From positions 5,303 to 39,635 of the forward strand of contig JAGRKZ010000144.1 in the NCBI GenBank assembly GCA_020442065.1: 34,333 nt of DNA, given 5' to 3'. The position numbers and the translations under genes were made by a program. This DNA comes from Bauldia sp. (GTDB lineage Bacteria > Pseudomonadota > Alphaproteobacteria > Rhizobiales > Kaistiaceae). Below are positions 1 through 7,695 of this stretch, one piece after another (the first letter of the stretch is position 1; every line of letters begins with the position of its first letter). Under the pieces are notes generated by a model. That model did no database searches, was not told the DNA's origin, and worked only from the letters and a program-made list of their open reading frames with translations.

Positions 1-405
1 CAGGAGCTTCTCCTCGCCAACTGCCTGGCGCAGAGCGAGGCGCTGATGCGCGGCCGGACGGTTGCCGAGGCGCGCGAGGAGCTGAAGGCGGAGAAGGTAC
101 CGGCCGCGACCATCGAGACGCTTGCGCCACACAAGGTCTTTCCCGGCAACCGGCCGTCGAACACGCTTCTGTTCAAGCTGCTCGACCCGGAGACGCTCGG
201 CATGATCATCGCACTCTACGAGCACAAGATCTTCGTCCAGGGCGCGGTGTGGGGGATCAATTCGTTCGACCAGTGGGGTGTCGAGCTCGGCAAGACGCTG
301 GCGAAGCAGCTCCTGCCGATGATCGAGGGCAAGGAGGCGGCGACCGGACGCGATTCCTCGACGGCAGGCCTCGTCGACTCCATCCGCATGCTGCGGAGCC
401 TTTGA
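1..405 (+). CDS. pgi: Glucose-6-phosphate isomerase, C-terminal part (5' truncated by window edge)
   Basis: This is the last ~134 codons of phosphoglucose isomerase, which interconverts glucose-6-phosphate and fructose-6-phosphate in the cytoplasm. The frame is open from base 1, so the gene begins outside the window. The family signature [10 protein letters not shown] is present, preceded by the conserved [11 protein letters not shown] stretch and the YEHKIFVQG segment of the second SIS domain. Lys in GVELGK is the conserved active-site lysine of the family. The C-terminus is of normal length (ends ...SIRMLRSL). The stop TGA (403-405) shares its last A with the ATG of the next gene, so the two are probably translationally coupled. 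Identification is secure; nothing can be said about the N-terminal half. Confidence 0.96.
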   Translation, partial: QELLLANCLAQSEALMRGRTVAEAREELKAEKVPAATIETLAPHKVFPGNRPSNTLLFKLLDPETLGMIIALYEHKIFVQGAVWGINSFDQWGVELGKTLAKQLLPMIEGKEAATGRDSSTAGLVDSIRMLRSL

Positions 406-1556
406 TGCCCGCCAGGCTCGACCGCCTCTATAACGTCGCCGATCTGCGGCGGGCCGCGCGCCGGACCCTTCCGCGCCCGGTCTTCGACCTTGCCGATGGC
501 GCGGCCGAGGACGAGTGGACCCTGCGGCGGAACGAGGCGGCCTTCGCCGATTGGGCGTTCCTGCCGAAGCCGCTCGACGGCACCCCCGCGCGGGATCTTT
601 CGGTGTCGCTGTTCGGCCACCGTCTCAGCATGCCGCTGATGGTCGGGCCGACCGGCATGCAAGGGCTGTTCTGGCCGGACGGCGAGCGCTGCTCGGCCCG
701 CGCCACGATGGCCGCCGGCACCGGCTTCATCCTCACCCACGCATCGATCTGCACCCTCGAAGACCTTGCCGGAACGGGCATGACGCCGCGGATGATGCAG
801 ATCTTCGTCTACCGCGACCGCAGCTTCACCCACCAGTTCATCGACCGCGCTGCGGCGGCCGGCTACCACGGCCTCGTCCTCACCATCGACAACCAGTTCG
901 GCGGCAACCGTGAGCGCGACCGGCGGAACGGTTTCACCATCCCGCCGCAGCTCGGGCCGGTCCAGGTCGCGGCGATGGCGGTCAAGGCCGGCTGGCTGTG
1001 GCGGATGAAGAACGAACTGCCCGGCCTCTCCTTCGCCAACTACGTCAAGGACGGCAAGCCGGTCGACTTCCGCAAGACCAACGTCGCGGCGATGTTCGAT
1101 CCCGGCATGTCGTGGGCCGACGTCGACGATATCCGCCGGCGCTGGAAGGGGCCGTTCCTGCTGAAGGGCGTGCTCCACCCCGAGGAGGCCGCCCGCGCGA
1201 TCGAGTATGGCGTCGACGGCATCATCGTCTCCAACCACGGCGGTCGCCAGCTCGACGGCGCCGCCAGCGGCATGGATGCGCTGCCGGCGGTGGTGGCGGC
1301 GGTCGGCGGCCGTATCCCGGTGCTGGTCGACGGCGGCTTCCGCCGCGGCGCCGACGTGGTCAAGGCGCTGTGCCTCGGGGCCAATGCGGCGCTGATCGGC
1401 CGACCGCAGCTCTGGGGGCTCTCGGTGGGCGGGGAGGCGGGCGTCGCGCGCGTCCTCGAGATCTTCCGGAGCGAGATCGACCGGGTGATGGGCCTCCTCG
1501 GCGTCACCCGGGTCGACCAGCTTGGCCCCGGCTACCTTATGCCGGTGCCGCGCTAA
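405..1556 (+). CDS. FMN-dependent alpha-hydroxy-acid oxidase/dehydrogenase (LldD/glycolate oxidase family), atypical active site
   Basis: A 383-residue TIM-barrel flavoenzyme of the family that oxidises L-2-hydroxy acids. Start is the ATG overlapping the pgi stop; an upstream in-frame extension would run into pgi and has no family similarity. FMN and catalytic features are visible: PTGMQGLFWPDGE near 85, catalytic base His278 and Arg281 in SNHGGRQLDG, Arg169 matching spinach glycolate oxidase Arg164, and the phosphate-binding LVDGGFRRGADVVKAL followed by IGRP. By ungapped hand alignment to spinach glycolate oxidase, the substrate-carboxylate Tyr24 is Leu29 and Tyr129 is Phe134. The redox core is kept while the usual substrate-binding tyrosines are lost, so the substrate is uncertain and lactate or glycolate should not be assumed. 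Probably co-transcribed with pgi. Confidence 0.9.
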   Translation: MPARLDRLYNVADLRRAARRTLPRPVFDLADGAAEDEWTLRRNEAAFADWAFLPKPLDGTPARDLSVSLFGHRLSMPLMVGPTGMQGLFWPDGERCSARATMAAGTGFILTHASICTLEDLAGTGMTPRMMQIFVYRDRSFTHQFIDRAAAAGYHGLVLTIDNQFGGNRERDRRNGFTIPPQLGPVQVAAMAVKAGWLWRMKNELPGLSFANYVKDGKPVDFRKTNVAAMFDPGMSWADVDDIRRRWKGPFLLKGVLHPEEAARAIEYGVDGIIVSNHGGRQLDGAASGMDALPAVVAAVGGRIPVLVDGGFRRGADVVKALCLGANAALIGRPQLWGLSVGGEAGVARVLEIFRSEIDRVMGLLGVTRVDQLGPGYLMPVPR

Positions 1557-1684
1557 CGGCCGGCGCAGCACCTGATTTCGAGGACGTTGAACCCGCGGTT
1601 GTCGAGGCGCGCGGCGGAAACCTGTTGAAGGTTTCCTTCCCGCGATGTTCCATCGGGCTGCAACTCGGTTCGGGCGGGGGAGAC

Positions 1685-2248
1685 ATGAAGAGGATGCTTG
1701 CACAGGATCGGGATACGTCCACGGCTGTGAATGAACGGCTCGGAATCAGGCATCCTTGCCTGCTTGTCCTGACGGCGCTTGTAACAGCGGCGGTGATCGG
1801 GGCGACAGACGCCAATAGCCAGGAGGCCCAATATAAATATTGTATATTTATTTCTGGCCCTAAAGATGTCGTCTTCAACTATTCGTCCAGATTCTGTCGC
1901 TACGATGACAGGTCGGCCTGCAATGGATGGCAGGCGAATACCCTGAGCCCGGGCGGCAGGGATTACGGCATAAACACCAGCTGCGCGGAATCGCTGAACC
2001 TGGAGCAGGCTGTCGCGGAGGTCCGGTTTGACTACAGCGGTGCCGACGGATTCCAGGAGAAAACCTACGACCTGGAGCCGGTGGTGATCTTTATCGACAG
2101 CGACCAGAAACACGAGATGGTGCCGAACCAGTACTGTTATCACGAAGGCCGGTATCACTTTGCTTGGTCGAATGGGATCTGGGATCTGTTTACCGGTTAT
2201 CCTTCGGGTCTGATCGAGGAGGGCTGTTCGTGGTCCTGGCCCGACTGA
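1685..2248 (+). CDS. Small secreted cysteine-rich protein, unknown function
   Basis: I do not recognise a family. The 187-residue product has a long N-region followed by a hydrophobic stretch (CLLVLTALVTAAVIGATDA, about residues 25-44), consistent with a signal peptide, then a mature part with six cysteines (YKYC, SRFC, SAC, TSC, QYC, EGC) that could form three disulfides in the periplasm or outside. The ATG at 1685 follows a purine-rich GGGGGAG. The open frame extends far upstream, but that part is antisense-like shadow of the oxidase gene. The segment around 1828-1900 is clearly AT-richer than its neighbours and uses less GC3-biased codons (AATATAAATATTG), hinting at a recently acquired or poorly constrained gene. 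A 128-bp gap separates it from the oxidase. Confidence 0.65.
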   Translation: MKRMLAQDRDTSTAVNERLGIRHPCLLVLTALVTAAVIGATDANSQEAQYKYCIFISGPKDVVFNYSSRFCRYDDRSACNGWQANTLSPGGRDYGINTSCAESLNLEQAVAEVRFDYSGADGFQEKTYDLEPVVIFIDSDQKHEMVPNQYCYHEGRYHFAWSNGIWDLFTGYPSGLIEEGCSWSWPD

Positions 2249-2320
2249 TCGGTTCAGGCCTGCGATCCTTCTGGGGAGGAGTGCCTGACGCTTTCATTGG
2301 GACGGCGCGTTGAAGGGCTC

Positions 2321-2348
2321 GCTCCGAATCCCGATCGGTGTTCGGAGC
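2321..2348. terminator. Hairpin between convergent genes, possible terminator
   Basis: An 8-bp inverted repeat, GCTCCGAA (2321-2328) and TTCGGAGC (2341-2348), encloses a 12-nt loop in the 130-bp gap between the convergent secreted-protein gene and the reductase gene. There is no T-run on either side, so this would be a weak or factor-assisted terminator. Nothing else was seen in this gap. Confidence 0.35.
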
Positions 2349-2378
2349 GCTCGCTCCGGGTGACGGTGTTCGTCTGGA

Positions 2379-3383
2379 TCATTCCCGGTTGTGCGGCCTC
2401 TTCGGCCGCGGTGTGGCCCGGGCGGCGGCCTCGAGGGCGGCCTCGTCGATCTCCGGCGAATCCGCGCGATACCGCGCCCTCGCCTCGAGCGACTTCACCA
2501 CCATCACGATCGCCTCGTTGAAGGGGCAGGGGATGCCGAGCGCCTTGGCCTCGCGCACCAGCGCGCCGTTAAGAGAATCGATTTCGGTGCGTTGCCCGGA
2601 CTCGATGTGCTGAAGCATCGAGGGCCGGTTGTAGCGGACCCAGGTGTGGTCGATGACATGCGTGCGCATGTCGGCGTCGGGCAGTTCGATCCCCTTGGCG
2701 GCGATGACCGCCAGCGCCTCGTCGAGCACGTGCTCGAGCAGCGACAGCGCCTCGGGCGTGCGGGCGATCTCGCCGGAACGGAGGCCGGTGACCGCGCTCA
2801 CCGGGTTGATCGCGACATTGAGCACGAACTTGCTCCACACATGCCCCATCACGTTGTCGGTGAGGGCGACGGGCAGCCCGCCCGCCTCGAACAACCCGGC
2901 CACCGCCTTGAGGCGCTCGCTCTCACTGCCGTCAAGCTCGCCCATGGTGGTGAGGCCGACATTGGTGTGGGCGACTCGGCCGGGGCCGCGTCGGGCCCCG
3001 CTGTTGTAGGTGTTGCCGGCCATCACCCGTGCGGCGCCGAGCGCCTCGACAAGCGCTTCGACATTGCCGATGCCGTTCTGGAGGGTTAGCGCGAAGGCGT
3101 CGGCGGGCAGGATGTCGACCAGCAGGGCGGCTGCGGCCTTGATCGCATTGCCGTCGACCGTGACGAGGGCCATGTCGACCGGCCCGATCTCGGCCGGGTC
3201 GGTGGTGGCGGGGAGGGAGAGGACGACGTCACCCAGTGGCGAGGCGACGGCCAGGCCCTTTTCGCGGATCGCCGCGATGTGCCCGGCGTCCTTGTCGAAG
3301 AGGATGATGTCGGCTCCGGCCTGGGCGAGGCGGGCGCCGAACGATGCGCCCATCGCTCCCGAACCGATGATTGCGATGCGCAT
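2379..3383 (-). CDS. panE: 2-dehydropantoate 2-reductase family protein (PanE/ApbA)
   Basis: A 334-residue NADPH-dependent ketopantoate reductase-family protein. The N-terminal Rossmann motif is MRIAIIGSGAMG (G7xG9xxG12). The family's catalytic lysine is Lys185 in HVWSKFVLNV, and the substrate-binding glutamate is Glu267 in EIDSLNG; NPVSA and QHIESG are also typical. Known family members reduce 2-dehydropantoate to pantoate for coenzyme A synthesis, but many genomes hold several paralogues acting on other 2-keto acids. Here it lies 4 bp downstream of an RraA/HMG-aldolase-like gene and in a neighbourhood of catabolic enzymes, so a catabolic 2-keto-acid reductase role is at least as likely as pantothenate synthesis. 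The two genes form a short operon read leftwards. Confidence 0.88.
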   Translation of the reverse strand: MRIAIIGSGAMGASFGARLAQAGADIILFDKDAGHIAAIREKGLAVASPLGDVVLSLPATTDPAEIGPVDMALVTVDGNAIKAAAALLVDILPADAFALTLQNGIGNVEALVEALGAARVMAGNTYNSGARRGPGRVAHTNVGLTTMGELDGSESERLKAVAGLFEAGGLPVALTDNVMGHVWSKFVLNVAINPVSAVTGLRSGEIARTPEALSLLEHVLDEALAVIAAKGIELPDADMRTHVIDHTWVRYNRPSMLQHIESGQRTEIDSLNGALVREAKALGIPCPFNEAIVMVVKSLEARARYRADSPEIDEAALEAAARATPRPKRPHNRE

Positions 3384-3387
3384 CGGA

Positions 3388-4074
3388 TCAATCCACGTAC
3401 TTGAAGCGACCGCTGTCGATCATCTTCTGGAAGAAGTCGGGGATCTTGAGACCCGCCTTCACCTTGGCGTCGAGGTCGGCCTCGGCGGCGAGGACGGCCG
3501 AGAGCCGCTCGATTGTCTCCTCGATGCGATCATAGGGCACGACCACCACGCCATCCTCGTCGCCGACCACGATATCGCCGGAGCCGACCGTCGCCGCACC
3601 GCAGACGATGGGATAGCCGATCGTGCCGGGACCGTGGCGGGCCGGGGAATTCGGCGTCACCGCCGCGGCGTAGCAGGGCAGGTCGACGGCCCGGATTCCC
3701 ATGATGTCGCGCACCGCTCCGTCGGTGACGAAGGCGACGACGCCGGAGTTCTTCATCATGCCGAGGAGGAGGTCGCCGATCACCGCGATGTTGGTGAACC
3801 CGTTGGCGGTCGAGATCACCACGTCGCCGGGCTTGACCACGGTGAGGGAGGCGAAGGTGGCGAGGTTGTCGGCGGGGCCATCGTTGCAGGTCACCGCCAC
3901 GCCGCAAAACGGCTTCACGCCGCCGATCGGCTTGATCCGGGGATCGAGGCCGCCGCTGCCGCCGAGCGCATCGACGACGTGACCGGTCTGCCGGCCGCGA
4001 AAGGCATCGACCTGGGCCGCGGTCGGCCGCGGGAAATTCCTGCGGATCCGCAGCAACGGATGGTCTTCGATCAT
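3388..4074 (-). CDS. RraA-like protein / 4-hydroxy-4-methyl-2-oxoglutarate aldolase family
   Basis: A 228-residue member of the RraA/HMG-aldolase family (Mg-dependent aldolases that cleave 4-hydroxy-4-methyl-2-oxoglutarate or decarboxylate oxaloacetate; RraA itself inhibits RNase E). Visible features are GDVVISTANGF, the run GDLLLGMMKNSGVVAF, and DGAVRD with Arg122-Asp123 at the family's metal/substrate-binding positions. This Arg-Asp pair together with the preceding Gly-rich loop favours a working aldolase over a pure RNase E regulator. Start ATG at 4074 gives a normal family length. It is first in a two-gene leftward unit with the PanE-like reductase and divergent from the molybdenum hydroxylase gene. 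HMG aldolases end the gallate/protocatechuate 4,5-cleavage routes, but no ring-cleavage gene is present in the window, so the pathway is open. Confidence 0.85.
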   Translation of the reverse strand: MIEDHPLLRIRRNFPRPTAAQVDAFRGRQTGHVVDALGGSGGLDPRIKPIGGVKPFCGVAVTCNDGPADNLATFASLTVVKPGDVVISTANGFTNIAVIGDLLLGMMKNSGVVAFVTDGAVRDIMGIRAVDLPCYAAAVTPNSPARHGPGTIGYPIVCGAATVGSGDIVVGDEDGVVVVPYDRIEETIERLSAVLAAEADLDAKVKAGLKIPDFFQKMIDSGRFKYVD

Positions 4075-4185
4075 TCTATCCTCCCCGGTTTGGCGCTAAG
4101 GTGCTAGCAGCGCCGAACGGCCCTCACAAGGGCCGGGCGGGGCGGTTGCGTTTCGCCGGCTGATCTGGTCGGATGCCGTCAAGCG

Positions 4186-4208
4186 TCCGGCAGATATTCC
4201 ATGCCGGA
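4186..4208. promoter_or_regulatory. Inverted repeat upstream of the CoxL-like gene, candidate operator
   Basis: Arms TCCGGCA (4186-4192) and TGCCGGA (4202-4208) form a perfect 7-bp inverted repeat with a 9-nt AT-rich spacer, 54 bp before the ATG at 4262 and in the divergent promoter region (4075-4261). The size and placing fit a dimeric regulator site. No regulator gene is adjacent, so the assignment is speculative. Confidence 0.3.
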
Positions 4209-4261
4209 TGATTCCACCTGCAGGGCATAGCGAAGAGGACGGCTTACGCCGCGTAGCGACC

Positions 4262-6574
4262 ATGAATGACACGGCTCCCCTCAAGTTCGGCATGGGCGCT
4301 CCGGTTCGCCGCAAGGAGGACAAGGCGCTCGTCACCGGCACGGGCCGCTTCACCGACGACTACACGCCGGAGGGCACGCTGCGCGCCTTTGTCGTCCGCT
4401 CTACAATGGCGCATGCCAGGATTGCCCTGGGCGACCTCAGCATGGCGCGGGGGATGCCGGGCGTGCGACTGATCATGACCGGCGAGGATGTCGCCGACCT
4501 GCCGGGCCTGCCGTGCAAGATCCGCATGCGCCAGACCGACGGCACTCATCAGAAGATACCCAAGCATCCGCTGCTGTGCCTCGACATCGTCCGGCATGTC
4601 GGCGACCCGATCGCCTTTATCGTCGCCGAGACGCTCGACCAGGCGAAGGCCGCGGCCGAGGCCATCGAGATCGACTACGATCCCATGCCGGTGGTCGTCG
4701 ACATGCATCGCGCGCTCGAGCCGGACGCACCGCTGGTCTGGCCGGAATACAAGACCAACGTCGCCTTCAACTGCGCCAGGGGCAGCAAGGGTGCGACCGA
4801 CGCCGCGTTCCTCCGCGCGGCCCGGGTGTCGCGGGTCGACATTGTCAACAACCGGCTCGTCGCCAACTACATGGAGACCCGGGCGATCGTGGCCGAATAT
4901 GACGCGGCGAGCGAGCGCTACACGCTGACCATGGGCACCCAGGGCGGCCACGGCATGCGTGACCGCATCGCCAAGGACATCCTCAAGATCCCGACGTCGA
5001 AGATGCGCGTGATCACGCCGGACGTTGGCGGTGGTTTCGGCACCAAGTCGTTCTGCTACCAGGAGTATCCGCTCGCGGCGATCGCCGCCAAGACGCTCGG
5101 CCGGCCGGTGAAGTGGATCGGCGAGCGCGGCGACCACTTCCTCATCGACGCCCACGGCCGCGACAATTTTGCCGTGGCCGAGATGGCGATGGACGAGGAC
5201 GGCAAGTTCCTGGCGATGCGCGTCGACCTCCTCGCCAACATGGGCGCCTACCAGTCCCAGTACGGGCCGTCGATCCCGGAAGGCGGTCTGACCATGACCA
5301 CCGGCCTCTACGACATCCCCAACATGTATGCGCTGTGCCGCGGCATCTACACCCACACCGTGCCGGTCGACGCCTATCGCGGCGCCGGCCGTCCCGAGGC
5401 GGCCTATCTCGTGGAGCGCCTGGTCGACCAGTGCGGCCGCGACACCGGCCTCGGCCCGGTCGAGATCCGGCGGCGCAACTTCATCCCGACCGAGGCGCTG
5501 CCCTACGAGACGCAGGGCGGCCGCATCTACGATTCCGGCGAGTTCGACGGCCACCTCACCCGAGCGCTGGAAGTTGCCGACTACAGCGGTTTCGAAGGCC
5601 GCGTCGACAAGGCCAAGGCGGGCGGCAAGCTCCGCGGCTTCGGCATCGCGACCTATGTCGAGGCCTGCGCCTTCCCCGGCAAGGAAGAGGCGACCATCCG
5701 GCTCAACGACAACGGCTCGGTGACGGTGTTCATCGGCACCCAGACCAACGGCCAGGGCCACGCCACCGCCTACGCCCAGTTCGTCGCCGGCCACATGGGT
5801 CTCGACTACGACAAGATCAACCTCGTCCAGGGCGACACCGATCAGGTGCCCAACGGCGACGGCACCGGCGGCTCGCGCTCGATCCCGCTCGGCGCGGTGT
5901 CGGTCGACCGGGCCGCGATCAAGCTCGCCGAGCAGGTCAAGCGGCTCGCCGCCGATCAGCTCGAAGCCGCGGCCGCCGATCTCGAACTGGCGGACGGCAG
6001 TGTCCGGGTTGTCGGCACCAACCGGGCGGTGTCGCTGGCCGACGTCGTCGCGGCGGCCAAGGACAAGAGCCTGCTGACGGCATTCGACGACACCTTCGAG
6101 CAACCCGAGCCGACCTACCCGAACGGCACCCACATCGCGGAGCTCGAGGTCGATCCGGAGACCGGCGTCGTGGAGATCGTCAACTACGTGATCGTCGATG
6201 ATTTCGGCGCCACGGTGAACCCGACCCTGCTCGCAGGGCAGGTCCACGGCGGCATTGTTCAGGGCATCGGGCAGGCGCTCTACGAGCACACCGTGTACGA
6301 CCCCGAGGGACAACTCCTCACCGCCTCGTTCCTCGACTACACCATGCCGCGCGCCGACGGGCTGCCGTCGTTCCAGTTCGAGACCCGGAACGTGCCGTCC
6401 AAGACCAACGCCCTCGGCATCAAGGGCGCAGGCGAGGCCGGCTCCATCGGCTCGTGCCCGGCCGTGATGAACGGCCTGATCGACGCCCTCAACCGCGGCT
6501 TCGGCATCTCGGCAATCGACATGCCGGCGACCCCGGACAGGGTCTGGGCAGCGATCCAGAACGCCAGGGGCTGA
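4262..6574 (+). CDS. Xanthine dehydrogenase/CO dehydrogenase-family molybdopterin-binding subunit, form II CoxL type
   Basis: A 770-residue molybdenum hydroxylase large subunit. It has the N-terminal a/b hammerhead domain (GAPVRRKEDKALVTGTGRFTDD), the molybdopterin motif GGGFGTK (256-262), the active-site loop AYRGAGR (371-377), and the catalytic glutamate in GAGEAG (Glu725). The AYRGAGR loop is that of form II (CoxL-like, not true CO dehydrogenase), because form I carries AYXCSFR. Such subunits normally need a 2Fe-2S small subunit and an FAD medium subunit encoded next door; neither is within the window, so this is an orphan large subunit. ATG 4262 (MNDTAPLKFGMGAPV) is chosen over an upstream in-frame ATG at 4208, because family similarity begins at the latter's residue ~25. 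Substrate unknown. Confidence 0.9.
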   Translation: MNDTAPLKFGMGAPVRRKEDKALVTGTGRFTDDYTPEGTLRAFVVRSTMAHARIALGDLSMARGMPGVRLIMTGEDVADLPGLPCKIRMRQTDGTHQKIPKHPLLCLDIVRHVGDPIAFIVAETLDQAKAAAEAIEIDYDPMPVVVDMHRALEPDAPLVWPEYKTNVAFNCARGSKGATDAAFLRAARVSRVDIVNNRLVANYMETRAIVAEYDAASERYTLTMGTQGGHGMRDRIAKDILKIPTSKMRVITPDVGGGFGTKSFCYQEYPLAAIAAKTLGRPVKWIGERGDHFLIDAHGRDNFAVAEMAMDEDGKFLAMRVDLLANMGAYQSQYGPSIPEGGLTMTTGLYDIPNMYALCRGIYTHTVPVDAYRGAGRPEAAYLVERLVDQCGRDTGLGPVEIRRRNFIPTEALPYETQGGRIYDSGEFDGHLTRALEVADYSGFEGRVDKAKAGGKLRGFGIATYVEACAFPGKEEATIRLNDNGSVTVFIGTQTNGQGHATAYAQFVAGHMGLDYDKINLVQGDTDQVPNGDGTGGSRSIPLGAVSVDRAAIKLAEQVKRLAADQLEAAAADLELADGSVRVVGTNRAVSLADVVAAAKDKSLLTAFDDTFEQPEPTYPNGTHIAELEVDPETGVVEIVNYVIVDDFGATVNPTLLAGQVHGGIVQGIGQALYEHTVYDPEGQLLTASFLDYTMPRADGLPSFQFETRNVPSKTNALGIKGAGEAGSIGSCPAVMNGLIDALNRGFGISAIDMPATPDRVWAAIQNARG

Positions 6575-6589
6575 GACGGACTGACAGGG

Positions 6590-6611
6590 CCGCCGCCTCC
6601 GGGCGGCGGTT
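6590..6611 (+). terminator. Hairpin after the CoxL-like gene, probable terminator
   Basis: A perfect 8-bp GC stem, CCGCCGCC (6590-6597) and GGCGGCGG (6602-6609), with a 4-nt loop, starts 15 bp after the stop codon and is followed by only TT. It is a strong hairpin with a poor U-tract, common in high-GC genomes. Confidence 0.55.
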
Positions 6612-6631
6612 CTCCCGGCGGTTCACTCCGC

Positions 6632-6748
6632 TCAGGACGCAGCGGTCATCCAGATCGTCAGCTGTTCCGGTTCCTCGAAGGCGCCGCCGGTCGCGCGGTT
6701 GACCTCGACGACCACCGGACCCTCGGCCAGTATGCGAGGGGTCTTCAC
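6632..6748 (-). CDS. Possible small protein (or gene remnant), 38 codons with GTG start
   Basis: The gap between the CoxL-like gene and the FAH-family gene holds a short minus-strand frame too small for usual ORF calling. It ends at TGA 6634-6632 and its last ~30 codons show strong GC3 bias and a protein-like composition (ILAEGPVVVEVNRATGGAF, then EEPEQLTIWMTAAS). A GTG at 6748 is the nearest possible start (M-KTPRILAEG), but no ribosome binding site precedes it. The frame stays open upstream through the palindrome at 6769-6796. It may be a true small protein following the FAH gene, or the 3' remnant of a decayed gene. No family recognised. Confidence 0.3.
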   Translation of the reverse strand: MKTPRILAEGPVVVEVNRATGGAFEEPEQLTIWMTAAS

Positions 6749-6768
6749 GCGTGGCGCAGCAAATAGGA

Positions 6769-6796
6769 CTTCGTGCGCGGCGCGCCGCGCACGAAG
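6769..6796. terminator. Perfect 28-bp palindrome just after the FAH-family gene
   Basis: Two 14-bp arms, CTTCGTGCGCGGCG (6769-6782) and CGCCGCGCACGAAG (6783-6796), are exact reverse complements with no spacer. It sits 17 bp beyond the stop of the minus-strand hydrolase gene. A terminator hairpin is the plainest reading, although neither flank has a clear T-run (minus-strand flank TCCTATTTG). A protein-binding palindrome is the alternative. Confidence 0.5.
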
Positions 6797-6813
6797 AATT
6801 CAGGCGGGAATCG

Positions 6814-7662
6814 TCACTTCTTGAACTTGACGACCTTCTGGGTCTGCTCGCCGAGACCGGCGATGCCGAGACGCACGGTCTCGCCGCCCTTGAGGAATTT
6901 CGGCGGCTTCATGCCCATGCCGACGCCCGGCGGCGTGCCGGTGGTGATGACGTCGCCGGCCTCGAGCAGCATGAACTGGCTGACATAGCTGACCAGGTGC
7001 GCCACCCCGAAGATCATGGTCGAGGTGTTGCCGGTCTGCATCCGCTTGCCGTTGACGTCGAGGAACATGGCGAGGTTCTGGACGTCCTTGATCTCGTCGC
7101 GGGTGACCAGCCACGGTCCGAGCGGTCCGAAGGTCGGGCAGCCCTTGCCCTTGGTCCACTGGCCGCCGCGCTCGATCTGGTACTCGCGCTCGGAGACGTC
7201 ATGGCAGACCGCGTAGCCGGCGACGTGGGAGAGGGCATCCTTCTCGGCGATGTAGCTGCCGCCCTTGCCGATGATGATCGCGAGCTCGACTTCCCAGTCG
7301 GTCTTCTTCGAGCCCTTGGGGATCGTCACCTCGTCGTTCGGCCCGACGATGCAGGACGGCGCCTTGTTGAAGACGATCGGCTCCTTCGGGATGGGCGAAT
7401 TGGTTTCGATCGCGTGGTCGGTGTAGTTGAGGCCGATCGCGATGAAGTTGCGGACGCCGCCGACGCAAGCGCCGATGCGGACGTTCTTCTTGACCGCCGG
7501 CAGGGTGTCCGGCCGGGCCTTCTTGGCCTTGGCGATCGCCCCGGCCGCCAGCGTGGCGGGCGTGATGTCGGGGATGATGCCGGACAGATCGCGGATGACC
7601 CCGTCCTTGTCGAGCAGGCCTGGCTTCTCGCGCCCTTTCGGGCCGTACCGCAAAAGTTTCAT
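6814..7662 (-). CDS. Fumarylacetoacetate hydrolase family protein
   Basis: A 282-residue FAH-fold hydrolase. The N-terminal MKLLRYGPKGREKPGLLD is the short N-domain typical of the bacterial 2,4-diketo-3-deoxy-L-fuconate hydrolase / ureidoglycolate lyase-like subgroup. The C-terminal domain has the divalent-metal ligands: Glu124 and Glu126 in DWEVELAII and Asp155 in CHDVSERE, plus the substrate loop GLNYTDHA and the terminal TGTPPGVGMG. These enzymes cleave C-C bonds of beta-diketo acids. ATG 7662 has a good AAGGAG at 9-nt spacing. It is 33 bp downstream of an SDR dehydrogenase gene in the same orientation. An SDR plus FAH hydrolase is the pair used in non-phosphorylating sugar-acid pathways (2-keto-3-deoxy-acid dehydrogenase, then diketo-acid hydrolase), an attractive but unproven function. 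Confidence 0.88.
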   Translation of the reverse strand: MKLLRYGPKGREKPGLLDKDGVIRDLSGIIPDITPATLAAGAIAKAKKARPDTLPAVKKNVRIGACVGGVRNFIAIGLNYTDHAIETNSPIPKEPIVFNKAPSCIVGPNDEVTIPKGSKKTDWEVELAIIIGKGGSYIAEKDALSHVAGYAVCHDVSEREYQIERGGQWTKGKGCPTFGPLGPWLVTRDEIKDVQNLAMFLDVNGKRMQTGNTSTMIFGVAHLVSYVSQFMLLEAGDVITTGTPPGVGMGMKPPKFLKGGETVRLGIAGLGEQTQKVVKFKK

Positions 7663-7695
7663 GGTCGTCGCTTCTCCTTGGGAATGCCGGCGGTG

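Noticed and set aside
216..1703. 495-codon minus-strand open frame
   Set aside because: Antisense to pgi and the oxidase, no family features.
4244..6313. 689-codon minus-strand open frame
   Set aside because: Antisense to the CoxL-like gene, which has all family motifs; the antisense product is Arg/Val/Asp-rich shadow.
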